Assembly: GCF_000524195.1 (NCBI RefSeq) | Contig: NW_020170538.1 | Span: 1 to 64,000, forward strand | Source of the DNA: Echinococcus granulosus | Taxonomy: Eukaryota; Platyhelminthes; Cestoda; Cyclophyllidea; Taeniidae | Direction of reading: 5' to 3' | DNA length: 64,000 bases | Shown here: piece after piece, positions 51,701 through 64,000 of the stretch | Layout: every line of letters begins with the position of its first letter | Position numbering within the stretch: position 1 is the first letter of the stretch | Program-made: the position numbers and the translations under genes | Notes under the pieces: generated by a model | Databases searched by the model: none | The model's input: only the letters and a program-made list of their open reading frames with translations | What the model was told of the DNA's origin: nothing

Positions 51701-54700
51701 ATCTATCCTGAATCCATCCATCCTGTATCCATCCATCCATCCTGTATCACTCAATCCATCCATCCATTCTGTATCCATCCATCCTGTATCACTCAATCCA
51801 TCCATCCATCCATCTATCCTATATGCATCCATTTATCCTGTATCCATCTATCCATCCTGTGTCCATTCTATCCATCCATCCATCCTGTTTGTATCCATTC
51901 ATCCCGTATCCACCTATCTTTCCATCCTTTACTCACCTACCCACGGCAACCCAAATTGACTTGTTTTAACAAAAATTACAATTAGTTAATGTATGTACGG
52001 CGCAAAAATCCATTTTTTACTTTCCCATCCGTGGTCCTTTTCTTCATCTTTCAGTACAATGAAACAGAATCGCTTTCACTTAATGGCTACACTTTCAGCG
52101 ATGCGAAGCGTCCAGTCACAGCTTGTGTTGAGCAATTTCACCCGCTGTCTCATCTAATAACCATCCGAAATGTGGTGGCAACTCCTCCAGCAGGTTAGTT
52201 TCATGTCTACTTTATGCAGCACTGAGATTAAGCTGTTACACGGAGGAGGGGAGAGTTAGTTTATTCAAATTTTATGTGTATATTTAGTGGAATTTTGCCG
52301 ATTTTTACCTTGTCAAGCGGTCTTAAACGGGTTTAGTTTGAGGCAAATTGGTAATGTTGGTGGGAAGGGGCAGCTGTCGCATTTTTGGAGTAATCTAACT
52401 GCTATCTGTATTTGCCTAGCGGATGCTTTACCCAATTTTTAGTTTGCAAAACCATTAATCTCCTTAATGTCTCTGAGACTGAAATCTCCGACTGGCAACA
52501 CACTGAGGCCTTTTTTAACAATCAGGGGCTTATTCTCTACTTCTCAAGGTGAGCCTACTTTTTTTCCCATTCCACCTCCACTGTGAATTGCCGACTATCA
52601 AGTTTTTGGTTGGTGGATTTTAGGTTTTGGAAATTATCGCTCAATTTCTCACTTATTTCACCTGCAATCCATCACACCGACTGGGATAGGAGTATCGAGT
52701 GCTTTCAATTCAATGTACATGTAAGTGTCTGTTCATTCACTTTCCTTCTGACACTTGTTCTTGTCACCTCCTTAAACGGAAAAAGTAGGCGTCTTTACAT
52801 GCCAACCTCGTTGGCAGTGGATTCAGGCTTTTTTAAGGCTCATTAGGCTTGAGTTAACCTGAAGGTGTTTAAAGGCGCTCAGGAGTATAGAAAGTGCTGA
52901 GTATTCGCGTAGCCTAAAGCCATCATCACAGAGATCGAAAAGGCTCGCGTGATTAGGTAGGAATAAAGTCCACTCAGCTCACATTACTTCTGCATTCTTA
53001 AATTCCTGGCAGATTCTCTTCGATAACAGCGGTCAAACGGGCCAGGTGGTGGCGACCCTGACGTCAGCGCCCCTTGAGGTAGTTTGCGCCCTCTTCAAAG
53101 GCGTGCGGCAAGACGATGAGCCCGAGGCTGCGCCAACGGTGCGTCGAGTGGTCCACCTGGTGGTTGACCTTCTTGCTTTCAACACCTCCCTTGTCTCTCT
53201 GGGGCTCTGCGGAGTCGCGCTGTCCGGAGGTGCTCGACTGTGGAAGGTGTGTGAGGAATTGGCAATTCCATTTCACCCCTCTGTCCTTTTCAAGTTGCTA
53301 CTAACAACTGTTTGCCGTTCTAGAGAACTAAACGATTCTTCAAAGAGCACTACGGAATGCGGTTGAGTGGTCTCTTCTTCGACTTCGTTAATCCTTGGCT
53401 CTTCGTGGTGGTGGGAGGCGACTTTCTCATCATCTGTGGTTCCACTTTAAAGCTCGTGCACAACAAAGATGTACGCGTGTAGTCTTACATATTTTAATCT
53501 TCTTTTGGATTAAATTTTACTTGAATTCTGTCCTTTACTCTTTCGAGAAGAACACATGTAGTTATCAGAATGTAATGGCACGGTTTTAATCATCCTCTCC
53601 CCCTTTCTGATGCGACCTGTCGGACTTTTTGAAACCTACAATTCGTGATATCTTGTTTACAGATCTTAGTGGCCTACACCGAGTTATCCTACCTCCTTGG
53701 TTTGGGAACCCTTTTGGTTTGGATTAGCGTTCTTCGCTACGTCGAGTTAGCCTCTCAAACACACGTACGTCGCATTGTCACCACGCCTTACTATTATGCA
53801 CAAGTAGTAATTCTTCTAACCTTGCTTATCATTTTACAGCTCCTCTTACGCACAATCAAGCGCTCAGTCCCGGGTCTGCTTCGATTTTGTGCCTGTGCTC
53901 TCATCCTCTACTTCGCTTTCGTCTTCCCCGCTTGGGTGATACTGGGCCCGTTTCACATGAAATTTCGCTCGTTTACATCCACCCTCGAGTGTCTTTTCAG
54001 CCTAATCAATGGCGATGACATGTACACCACCTTCGCCACCATTGACTCCACGAAGGGCATGGGGATATACCTCTTTTCGAGGATCTTTCTCTACGTCTTC
54101 ATCACGCTCTTCATCTACGCTGTGTTGAATATCTTTGTGACAATCATCTTTGAGGCCTATGAGGAAGTTAGGGTAAGAATGCCGTTCTACCTAGTTTGCA
54201 CCAAACTACCACTAATTGGTATCAGTAGCTTTGCTTTCGGTATTCCTTGAGTATGGTGTGGTTTGCCAGCACTGCCATCAATGTAGCATCCGAGAAGTCG
54301 TTTTAACATGGACGTAGTGAAGGGCTGAAAGACAAAGTGCCGCCAGTCAGGGGGAAGTTATCAGCTAAAAGTAATGCTTTTCTCAATAGGAAGGCGATGG
54401 GCCAGTGGCGGGTGGGATGACCATCCTAAAGCGTTTTATTGGGCAATCTGTTCCGTTGACGAATGGATCTGCTGACACCGCTTCACGGAATCGAACATCC
54501 TCCTCATCGTCGCCCACAATTGGAGCAGCCGTTTCATCCACGGTGGAGAGCTTGGTGGAAGAGTGTCCCGTTGACACAGATCGAGGGCCTCGACAGGATA
54601 TATGCTTCAGTGACTTTGGAGATGATGATAATGTGAAAGTAGATGGAAAGGTATCTACTAGGCTCCGATTGATATCAAAATTACCACTTGCTGTATATAA

Positions 54701-56436
54701 ACTAGAAAATTTTGCTCCCGAATTTTAGAATCCACGACATGCGTATGACTCATAGCCTTTAGATGATCTTAATTTTTACACGGATTTGTCAACATGGAAT
54801 GCACCCATCGTTCACCTGGGATGAGGGGATGATTTCGATGTGATTCCTGATCTCTTACTTATATCTCCGAGCATTTTGATAGAAATACAAAAGTAGTTTT
54901 GTTGAGGTTTGATTTACTTTGTTTCTGTCTGAACTGTGGGAGTTTCCATTGCTACCTTACTGTGGCTGACTTCAGTGGGTCGGAATGCGGGAGGTGATTA
55001 CTAAGGGATGTGTTTGTATCTGTATGATGTACGTGTCCGATACAATTGCTTCGTTCCAGATCACTAGGATGAGGCGGAGTAACACATCGTGGCTTATTTG
55101 TGGTTGTTTGACCTTACATTTGCGTGGGCCTTCCAGATCCGGACATGTGCACTATGGTGTATATTTACTTAACCAAATTCTAGGCAAGAAGTCACAGAAT
55201 GTAGAGAGCTCGGTGGGCTGAACAAAACCGTTTCTTTTCGGATTCCTCTGGAATACACGCCTCCTAAGCAGGTCTATCAAAAGTTTGGGCATCAGAGTTG
55301 GATGGGAGGAAAAAAGGAGGTTTAGGAGTACACCTACTTTGATGATGAAGCTCTCTAGCAACGACAACAACATATTATCCGTTCAGTGTATTAGTAGTGC
55401 ATATTCTTTCACGCTGGCATCGTTTTAGTGGAGCATGGGGGCTGAAACATCTTTTTTTGCTACAATTGGATTATTTCCGTATAAAATCCTTAAATTATAA
55501 AAGTTGCTTAACAAAATAACTGTGGATATGTCAGGTGTGGAAATCAACTTGCATGACGTAAAAGCATGGTTAGGCTTTTGGTGGCCGAAAAATTATTTTG
55601 TTCTGTTTACACATGCTTTGGGGAAGGTGGGTGGTATTTTCCTCCAATAAATAAAAAGTTTAGCTCATTTTTGTACTAGCAATGTATTGTTAGCTAAATC
55701 AGAGAGCACTGTCAGAAATGACATGGTCATTTATAACTTTTGTAGAATTACATCTATTGTATTAGGGACACAGGATTTGGCTAATTCTCTAACGTAATTG
55801 GATGAAAACCCGCCAACTTATTGCGCAGCGCGAGATATCATAACATAATGGTTGAAGATAGGTCACATTGATGTATGAATCTAGTAAAGGAAGCCTTCTG
55901 GTAATGGATAGTACTGAACCCCAGGCTAGTTTATTAACAAATGACGCCCTAATATCCAACTTAAGGCGGCTTTTTGAGTGAAAATATAGCTTCATTATGG
56001 GTTGTTTTTTGCTTATTTACTATGTTTACTTTGATTTAGTCAAAGCTCATACCAACTAAAAAGAACTCCGTTTAATTGTTACAAGATAATTTCTAACCTC
56101 AGTGCCACTCGGCTTTATCTTACAACCCAAATTATGCTGCCTAATGACGAACTAATAAAGCCTTGATTTACATCCCACTAATTAGCTTCATTGAGTATAG
56201 CTGAGTCAATCTAATGTTTTTTAAAACCACAAAAGCTGCATTTTACAAAAAGTAACCTTGTAGCATCTTTACACTGCAATCTGCCATCATAAAGCATCCC
56301 ATTTGCGTTTAAACAGGCACATGCTGATGAAGAAGAAACCTACTTTAATGAGTCCTTTGAGTCAGATGTAAATATCGACAACGTGCCGACTCCCCTCAAG
56401 TCGAATAAGCTACACCGTAAGCTGTTGTGGATTTAA
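48759..56436 (+). CDS. MCOLN1: Mucolipin-type lysosomal cation channel (TRPML)
   Basis: Mucolipins are TRP channels that release calcium and other cations from late endosomes and lysosomes and are gated by PI(3,5)P2. Twelve exons join in frame to 678 codons plus stop (human TRPML1 580): 48759-48887, 48960-49136, 51063-51254, 52055-52193, 52443-52548, 52624-52720, 53013-53246, 53324-53470, 53663-53764, 53840-54172, 54390-54650 and 56317-56436. Helix S1 spans the exon 2/3 junction (KIVIVTF then LILFG, human KILVVTVQLILFG). The large lumenal domain (about 110-320) follows. S2-S4 lie in exons 7-9 and S5-pore-S6 in exon 10. The selectivity filter NGDD is at 498-501 in the context [10 protein letters not shown], identical to human. 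The Ser/Asp-rich cytosolic tail (553-678) is longer than usual. Which human paralogue is closest cannot be judged. Confidence 0.95.
49137..51062. other. TRPML second intron
   Basis: Nearly 2 kb of non-coding DNA interrupting the S1 helix codons. Degenerate TGGATGG words occur near 49380-49500. No other feature recognised. Confidence 0.5.
51300..51935. repeat. Large TCCATCC minisatellite in TRPML intron
   Basis: Compound units of ATCCATCCTGTATC and TGTATCACTCAATCCATCC repeat over about 640 bases, with a 100-N gap at 51565-51664 where the assembler failed. Its true length is unknown. It lies in the third TRPML intron and produces long spurious frames of SIHP repeats. Confidence 0.95.
51565..51664. 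other. Assembly gap (100 N) inside minisatellite
   Basis: Exactly 100 undetermined bases flanked on both sides by the same tandem unit, so the gap reflects repeat collapse. Confidence 0.99.
54651..56316. other. TRPML last intron
   Basis: About 1.7 kb of AT-rich DNA before the terminal exon. No alternative exon, repeat or RNA gene recognised. Confidence 0.5.
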
Positions 56437-56484
56437 CTAGTCATTCGTATCTAGGTTACCGTCATTAATTCAATATAAACCCTA

Positions 56485-56490
56485 AATAAA
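56485..56490 (+). promoter_or_regulatory. Polyadenylation signal of TRPML
   Basis: AATAAA lies 48 bases after the TRPML stop codon, supporting the terminal exon assignment. Confidence 0.7.
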
Positions 56491-57194
56491 GTTTATTGCA
56501 GTGAATACTTGTTCAACACTTATTTTTGTAGCCCATTATTTGAAAATTCTTAGAACACTCACTCTCAATACTGATTTTAAACTTCAGTCATTTTAAAATC
56601 AGTTCTGTACCTTTTCCAAGGGAATCCTTAAAAGACTTTATAGCATAACTTATCCGCCAACATAACTTATAAGACTGCATGCAGAAAAATGGCAAGTACC
56701 TTCTCTCACTTGTTCATTCCTTGGCGAATTCTTAAATACAGTAGTCCCGATTACTTGTATATTTTGGTAAAAACTCATTTTTTACAAGTCTTGTGGTTTT
56801 TATTATAAAAAATTTTGGTAACTGAAGATAAGGTTATGTTATTTCTACCAACGCATCCACGTTCATCTCATTTTTTTTCGAGGACTTCAAATCTCGATCC
56901 TTCAAGTTGAAATAGTTTAGACATTCTTTGAGTTTTTCAGCTAATTAATATTTATTCTTTTTTCAAAACTGTTATGCTTCCTCGTACAGACTGTTTTACT
57001 TCGGCTAGCTTTATTGTTATTTTAGGATATGCTGGTGTGGAAGTATTTCATTGTGTATGAACAAAAGAGCTAGGCAACTGGTATCATAAGCATTAGCATC
57101 ATCGGATCTTTATGATGCTGTGGTAAAGCTTGAAGCAACGGAGACTGACAAAGTTGTTCTTGAAGTAATATTAAGATGGGGGAATGTCTCGGCA
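56491..57194. other. Intergenic DNA between TRPML and LCA5
   Basis: AT-rich DNA. A strong T-rich acceptor ending TATTTTAG at 57026 has no identified upstream exon and precedes a 15-codon upstream frame starting at 57030. It could be a cis or trans splice site for the LCA5 transcript. Confidence 0.45.
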
Positions 57195-60100
57195 ATGCTT
57201 CCTTTAGGTTCAAACACACCGAGCACCAACGTTGCTTCCTTACCACCACCGCCTTCAACACAGCAACAGTTGCAACAACATCGGCGTTACCGGCGGCACC
57301 GAAGTGACATACGAGGCTCCAAGAGTAGTCAGCAGCAACGCCACCACCACCATCGCTTTCACCCTTCGCTGGAAACTGAATTGAGTTTGGAGGCATGGCA
57401 GGCGAGTCAGAACCTTATCGGTTCATTGCGAAGCGAAAATCATCTACTTCAGAGCCAATTGAAGGAGTGTCGAGTAGAGCTTCGCACTGTGCAACGCCAA
57501 TGTAAGGTCCAGAGTGCTCGGCTCTCAAAGGTTGGTTTTGGTGCAATGGCACACTTAAGATCTGATGGTGATTTGGTATGATGGTGAAGTATGCTCCTAT
57601 TCTGCTCCTTGTAGGCGGTCGGACGAGAGGCGGAGATGCCGGCGGTTATTGATCGATTGAATGCAGAAGTTCGTGCAATGCAAATCCGATTAAGACGCAA
57701 GCAGGAGGCTGTTGATTTGGCAGAACGACGAGCGCTTGAAGCAGAGGCACGACTGCTACCTTTGCTGGAGAAGCGTGATCACAAGTCGGCTACTGTCTCC
57801 AGCGCAGCTTCTGTGAATGAACACGAGGAGATTAAGAAACGAACTCAAGCAATAGACACTTTACAGACGACTCTTGAGGAGGAACGACGCAAATTTCGTG
57901 TAAGCAGAAGTTGAGGCTGTTAATGCCATTCAAATTTCTCACCGTAGCCTAGTATTTCCGTAAATAATGTATTAAGATCATAGCTAAAATGTATTTTCAA
58001 CCTGGGTTATGAAACAACTTGAAGGTAAATGTCGTGGTGGAGGTTGCTGGGCGTATGAAGGACAAATGGCGAGAATAAATTTCAGAGAATTCTTTCTATT
58101 TCACTTATTTGTGTTTTTTTTACCCACTTGAACTTCACTTACTTCATCCTCGCAAGACGCGTCGCTAAGAGAGAGTTGATTGGCCACTAGTTGACTGACT
58201 GCCAGACTTGTGATGAAGAAATACTTTTGTGCTTTTGTATTCCAATGTTCATTAAACGAACGAACATATCACTGGTTATCCCCAAATAGCTCACTCAATA
58301 CTCACCCCACATTTCCCATAACTGTGCCTAATTTGTGTGAGGTGGATTGCAACTCGAATGTGTGCAGGCGCGCATTCATTTCTCTATTCTATTGCCTCAC
58401 CACTTTCAGAAGCAATCAGAACTAGGGAATGAATGAGTCGAAGCGAGGTCCTCTTGTTCCTACACGACAATACAACGCATAGCATTGTAACGAACTCAAA
58501 GCTAACGCTTAAATCTCCTAAAATTTCTAATTTGTTCAGTCACAAACTGAAAAGCGCTGACTTTGTTTAAACCCTCTTTATAGTAAAGCTGATGCTGATG
58601 ACACTGTGGTAACTAAAATCGTTAGAGGTTAATTAAATCTGGGTATTCGATCTGGCCATAATTTTATAGTGAACATCATAAACAGTGTCTGTGAGGCGTA
58701 AATTTGCTCCTAAATATGATAATTACACCTCCCTTTCTCTTCCTTGATACTTCAGGATCTACAAAGGAAGATGGAACTGGTGGAAAGAAATCACAGAACC
58801 GAGCAAGCAGCGGCTAATGAGCAAATCCGGAAGATGAGAAAATTCGTCAGTGACCTTCAAGCCCAACTAAACATCGTAAACCGAAGCCTTCAAGTCAGTC
58901 AGTCGTACACAAATTCTGTCAAAGCAACACACCTCCTATGTAGTGTTTTTTTTGTGTTGAATTCGTTCGTTCCACTTTATGACTACCCACTTATTTCCCA
59001 TCGAAATCAAGGTAATTTTGATCACTTTTTGGGGCTTTAAATGTTTATAAACTATCGTGATTTTGAGACACAGAAAAGTTTGGGAAACTCTAACCTTAGA
59101 GACTAAAAAGTTTGTCTTACATTTTTGGTTCTACTTTCTTGCTTTCAGACCTCATGGATCTACCATAAACCAAAAAAGAATGATTTAGTAACCTTGTATC
59201 AGAGGGCAAGGACCCTCAAAGCAATACTATATCTCAACTTCATTTCCCAAAAGTACTCGTTTCGACTCAAAACAAGTTGAAACCATGAGTTTTTCAGACA
59301 CACTAATAGGAGTTTTATTCATATTTTTCACTTTTTGCATTTCGACGCTGTCCTGCTGCCTCTCCTGAGAGGCATCGCGTCTCCAGATTTTCTCGATCCA
59401 AATTATGATAGGAATGCTATAGGATATTTTTATTCGCTTTTGCCAAAAGTGAAATCGCTTAAATCTGTTGTCAAGCTTTTTAAAGCAGATACCAACAGGA
59501 TGGACAAGAGGATAGTAACAGGGAAAGACGTATCACATTTGACACCTTAAAGACTATTGGCTGTTTTTCAGTGGTGTTGTCTTTGCTGTTCAGGACAGGT
59601 CTGAAATTTGTGTTCATTTCTTGTCTAGGCAACTGGCCTATCCAAAGTAGCAGGATCTCGTTACATCTTTGCTTTGGAAAATGTAGGCTAACATAAGATG
59701 ACAAGATAGCATTTAAATATTTTAATAGACCTTTAAGTAAAATTTGGGAGACTACGAAGTTTTCGCAATAAAACTGAGGTGGTCAATTTATCCCGAAAGG
59801 CGTTTTGAAGTTTATGTTATTTAAAAGTGGGTTAATCGGGAAGGGCACAAAATAGTGTAGATGGTAGAAAAGGAACGTCATACCACTTGTAGGCTTGTCA
59901 CGTAGGCCCTATTTTGTTTCGACCCTCACATTCAATGCTCTTCGTGGTCACGCACGTAAGTTGAATCATTTTCATGAAACAGGAGGATTATAAAATCTAG
60001 ATATACAAACGGTTGAAAATTCTTTCGGCATGTCATTATGAAGTACAGATTTACGAACAAAAAATAATCTTTTTGTATCACAGGAGAAAACTAAGTTACT

Positions 60101-60829
60101 AGAACTGCAGAATATCTACAGTCAGCGCCTTCCCAAATCTGTGGTAACACAAGCCTCAGGACTGGAGTTTCAACGCGAGCGCAGTCGAATTTCTGGTCAT
60201 TTCGGTCTTGAAGGCGATTCTCATGACGAGGTAAAATATGTCATCTCTATTATTGGTCAACGACTCATCTGAGCCCCCGATTGGCTACCCCCAGAACCAA
60301 TCAACTTTTGCTTATTACCTTTCGAATGCTAGGCTCTCCAACGTCATTATGTCAATCATCGCCTACCAAATAGTCGATCACCTCCAGGAGGCGCTAATGA
60401 GATCACAGAGAAACGTCGTAGATCTCGACATACTGTCTGTCCCATCTCCACTATGGTGGCGAAAATGAAAAACGGTCTCTTTACTCGCTCCTACACCGCC
60501 GTCAACAACAGACACGAAGGCGGTGGTACTGTTGAGGGTAAAGATTCCTCCTCCACAGCAGGGAATCTCCTGAGTCGAGGTCTCAAGCTAGTAGCTGATG
60601 TGGTGAGAAGATGGCTTTTCTTTTTAAAAGCTAGATTGGTTGGGTGATTTGAGAGGTTGTATTTACCTCGATGTAGGGACAGAATTTACCAGTGCCAGCG
60701 GCTAGAGGCCGAAAGAAAAAGGGGAATGGAGATGGAGACGCGGGTGAACAAACTACGACGACTCGTGGGGTGGAAGACGATGCTGACAGTGACGATGCAG
60801 CTATGCCAGATTTGCAGGAGAATTTTGAG
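57195..60829 (+). CDS. LCA5: Lebercilin-like ciliary coiled-coil protein (LCA5 family), 3' end unresolved
   Basis: Lebercilin is an intraflagellar-transport-linked protein of cilia. Six exons join in phase 0 throughout: 57195-57530, 57615-57899, 58756-58893, 60084-60230, 60333-60602 and 60677-60829, giving 443 codons so far. Residues 1-60 are low complexity with Pro, Gln and His runs. Residues about 70-270 form the lebercilin coiled coil, beginning LIGSLRSENHLLQ and ending with the family signature LQNIYSQRLPKS (human IKNIYSNRLPKS). The remainder is basic and Ser/Gly-rich with an acidic stretch before the last donor. The start ATG is chosen as the first in frame after the in-frame stop at 57087; the frame is open from 57090, so an upstream exon is possible. 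No terminal exon was identified after 60829; a frame at 61699-61776 after a good acceptor is one candidate. Confidence 0.85.
58894..60083. other. LCA5 third intron
   Basis: About 1.2 kb. A plus-strand frame at 59335-59550 and others are short and unrecognised. Phase-0 flanking exons join without it. Confidence 0.5.
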
Positions 60830-63800
60830 GTGAGTAGACAACGATTGTCATTCAAATGGAGCACATTAGTACCAAGTTTGCCAAGATATTTTAAGAGAAC
60901 TGAATTAGATCATGTAGGTTTATCAAAAACTAAGTAAAGAAAATTTTTACATTACATTTCTTGAGGTAATTAATATTGCAATGTATTTATTTGCCAGTGA
61001 TAATCATCTTTTGCTGTAAAAAGTTAGATTTTGGAAACGAACTAAGATTCCAGTGCTGCCTCATTGTCGGTTCACACCTGTCATTTTCATTTCACACGCG
61101 GGTATGCGATTGACTGAAGTTACTTCCAGAGTAGGCATAAGCTTTACTTGGAAAACAAAGGATCAGGACTGTACGAAGCATGAGAAATTGGATGAGAATG
61201 CGGCAATATCTTTTTACCCTTTCCTTCTTTCTTCCCAACTTCTCACGGATGGCATTTGAGTTTCTTGCTTAACGTATGAAGAAGGCTTTTCTCGACTGTT
61301 TCTGAGGTATATGAAGCAGAATCAGTTTCGTCCTCACAAATTCCGGTCACACCGTATTGAGTAGATGGATGAATCACAGTCGTGTGGTTTTGCCGCCAAC
61401 GAGTGAACGGTTCTGGATTCCATCGAACACACGTAAAGCATGCAAGGTCATGTGAAATGGAATGGTGAGTGACTTAGAAGTTTTAAGTGGATGCTATGAT
61501 GAGTGGATGGATCAGTTGGGGACGAGCGGTGATTTGTCCACTCGATTCAGGAGTGTTGAAGTCCATGGGAATAAGGTCATTTTTAATCACAAGTCAGGTA
61601 GTCAGTCAGCAGTCATTTCATTCGCTACTGTGCCTTTTGGTGGAAGCGAAGTGAGTAGGTGAAGAACAAAGTGGCAGTCTTTGAAGTTTGCTGTCTGTCT
61701 TCTCTAGATGCAGGGCAAGGAGGCGACCTTGTGCTTAATAGTTCCCACTATGACTGCTCCAACTCGGGTGATGTAGATGTGAAGCAGCTCTGTTTCACTG
61801 CTTGCGTTGCAAGGCGCTTTAGGAGGTAATTGAACCTACAGCGATGTTTCTCCTCATCGCGATGCACCTCTGGTCGGTCTTTCATCATCACGATCGGGTT
61901 GTTCCAATCATTTGTTTTCGGAAGGTGCTTCCTACTACCGCATGGTACATCCTCATCAGATACTATGCGACACATTTAACGAGAAGCTATCTTCTGCGGT
62001 TTTGGAATCGAGTTAGCCTCGACTCGTCTAGTAGACCGACTGGAATCACATCAGAGCTGACCAATCCACCCCTTATTATATGAAGGCTTCAAAACAGAAG
62101 GAAGGTAGTAGGAAGTACAATAAGGAGTAGTGTACAATCGTATGTACTTTACAAGTCCCTTCCATTTTTACCAAGTCATTGAAGCCAGCCACACCCAACA
62201 CAAAGGCGGTGATAAACTAGTCATTGAAAATTTGATTGATGGATTGATAGAGGGCTAGACAAATGAATTTGGAATCGATAGATAGTGAAGTTGCAGAAAA
62301 GAGAGAAAAGCAGATCCCTAAACGAGTGGGTAAATGTGAAGGTTACTCGTTAGATGCTTTACAAGTGAATGGATTGGTGAGTGTATGAGTGGATGATTAG
62401 TCGGAAAAAAATTAAAGAATAAATGAAGGAGAATTTGTCACACTGAAGGATGTAGAGTTGATTTTAATGAGTTTACGAGTAAATAGATTGATATTTAGGC
62501 AGGAACGGAAGAAGCTGTTTCGGATTTGGATCTTGTTAGGGTCTAAAATCAAGGATCACAATCTCGATGATATTGTTCAAGGTAGATAAGGGCCAGTAAG
62601 ATTTGCCTTATGTCATAGTTTAAAAGGATTTAAGAAACGTCGAAGAAATCAAAACTAAGGCGAAACAACTTTGAGGAGAAGACCACTTGAAGCGATAACC
62701 TTTCGCTTTTCATACAGCAACTGATATCAAATCGTTTGGGTAGGGAAGACGCTAATCTTTGCCGCCAATTTATTACCTGCAGTTTGAGGTGGATCTCTCC
62801 ACCTCCATTGGCTAACAATTATTTTTTATTCACCTGTCATCGTGTTGCTCGAGTTCTCCATCTCACACCACTCTGAAACTTTTTCGGCGTTCATCGGTGA
62901 ATCAAGCAGGCTGTGCTTTTGCATTAATTTCTAGTGACTAAAACGTTTTTGTTTTATTCAGCATAACCCAGCTACCAGAACCTTTTTATTGGCATCAAAA
63001 ATCATAATGTATCAACATAAGACTATTTATTGTGCTCTTTACTCCTTCTCCGTCATTTGGAAGCCTTGCACAATGTACTAACTGAAGGCCAAACGGGAAA
63101 TACGTCCGAAATCCATCAACTCGATACAACTTGAATAGGTGGAGGACTAATGAATCAATGGGAAGAGAGTCCTATGATTGCTTCCACAGGCAAATATGGC
63201 AGGGGATCACGCAAGGCCCTCCTATCACCTACTGTAAAACTTCTCCGTTGGAAAATTTAAGGCTTTGCAGTGGGAGAAAGGGAGGAGTCGTGGTGGCGAG
63301 ACATTGTCTCATACTCATTCTCTGTGTTCTCCTTATCCGTGTTTCTCCCAGTGTTGATCGTCACCCTTTCTTGGCTTTGGCATTTAGCAGTCGCGTGATT
63401 ACAAGCCAAATGGTGTAGATAGAGCGGAGATAATGTCCAGCACCTGGTTTTATTGTTTGCTTCCACACTTATTGCACTTGACATTCGTTGAATACGAAAC
63501 TAGCTGGCCTCTGCTTCGTTTAGAAGAGATGAGATTAATAGAAGCAAAACGCAGAAACACCCACTGTAAGAGGTCTAAAAATTCCAAAACTACTTTTTTT
63601 ATTCTTCCATTCCTTACTTCTTTTAAAGACCAAGTCGCAGAGGTCTTGACAAAGTGGCTTCTAGTATTTTTTAAGGATAGTGAATTCAAATGTTGTTTTG
63701 AGTGTCTTTGATGCCTAAAAATCACAATTTGCAGCATTGCACTTAATGGGAAACTTATGAAATGGAAAAATTATTTCTTTTTATTCACAAACCATGGAAA

Positions 63801-64000
63801 ATGTTTAGTGGAAAATCATCCTTAGTTGAACACCTTAACGACAATGACTTGACTAACCTGGTGGAATTCTATGCCTATTGCAAGTATGCGGCTTGATAGG
63901 CCAGGACACCACCTTTGGATCTCTGTCAGCATTCCACATTAATAATAGTAATAATATCAATTGGTTTTAAACTCTTAAACAGTCCTCATCTGGGAACTTT
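60830..64000. other. Downstream DNA, possible LCA5 3' exons; nothing assigned
   Basis: The LCA5 open frame ends at a GTGAGT donor at 60830, so at least one more exon must follow, here or beyond the window. Open frames in this stretch are short and unrecognised. Degenerate GATGGATT words occur around 62230-62490. AATAAA at about 62418 is not linked to a confident exon. Confidence 0.45.

Noticed and set aside
51241..51985. Long frames of SIHP and ILYP repeats
   Set aside because: They are translations of the TCCATCC minisatellite and run through an N gap; similar frames at 14685-14944, 34249-34519 and 36937-37269 are rejected for the same reason.

Overview
The window is eukaryotic nuclear DNA, most likely from a parasitic flatworm (Platyhelminthes, probably a tapeworm). 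The evidence is intron-rich genes with animal-type products, introns of only 31-53 nt next to introns of more than 1 kb, AATAAA polyadenylation signals and many degenerate (TCCA)n minisatellites. Two 100-base assembly gaps are present (13778-13877 and 51565-51664). The phylum call rests on gene architecture and is an inference.

Six protein-coding genes can be rebuilt exon by exon from protein similarity plus matching GT/AG splice phases. WAPL, a cohesin-release factor, is on the minus strand at 15595-20765, with a candidate further 5' exon at 25756-25832. ASPSCR1/TUG, a UBX-domain tether, is on the plus strand at 28991-37189. PIGU, a GPI-transamidase subunit, is on the minus strand at 38846-43414. 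RABL3, a Rab-like GTPase, is on the minus strand at 44364-47936. A mucolipin/TRPML lysosomal channel is on the plus strand at 48759-56436. A lebercilin/LCA5 ciliary coiled-coil protein is on the plus strand from 57195, with its 3' end unresolved after 60829. RABL3 and TRPML are head to head, ASPSCR1 and PIGU are convergent, and PIGU follows RABL3 in the same direction. The genes do not form a shared pathway; they cover chromatid cohesion, GLUT4-type vesicle tethering/p97 regulation, GPI anchoring, small-GTPase signalling, lysosomal ion release and ciliary transport.

The first 14 kb has no intact gene I can name. It holds a diverged inverted duplication: blocks of about 190-2000 (plus) recur in the same order on the minus strand between about 12445 and 9390. 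The blocks look like old exons of one unrecognised protein, and one arm carries in-frame stops. The roughly 7 kb between the arms contains a 42-bp palindrome and three clusters of CCAAT/ATTGG boxes, like the pair found just upstream of the ASPSCR1 start.

The rest is long introns and intergenic DNA with dispersed TCCATCC minisatellites, an intronic tandem duplication that copies a splice-acceptor region in ASPSCR1, and a few isolated exon-like open frames. No tRNA, rRNA, CRISPR array or intact transposon was recognised.
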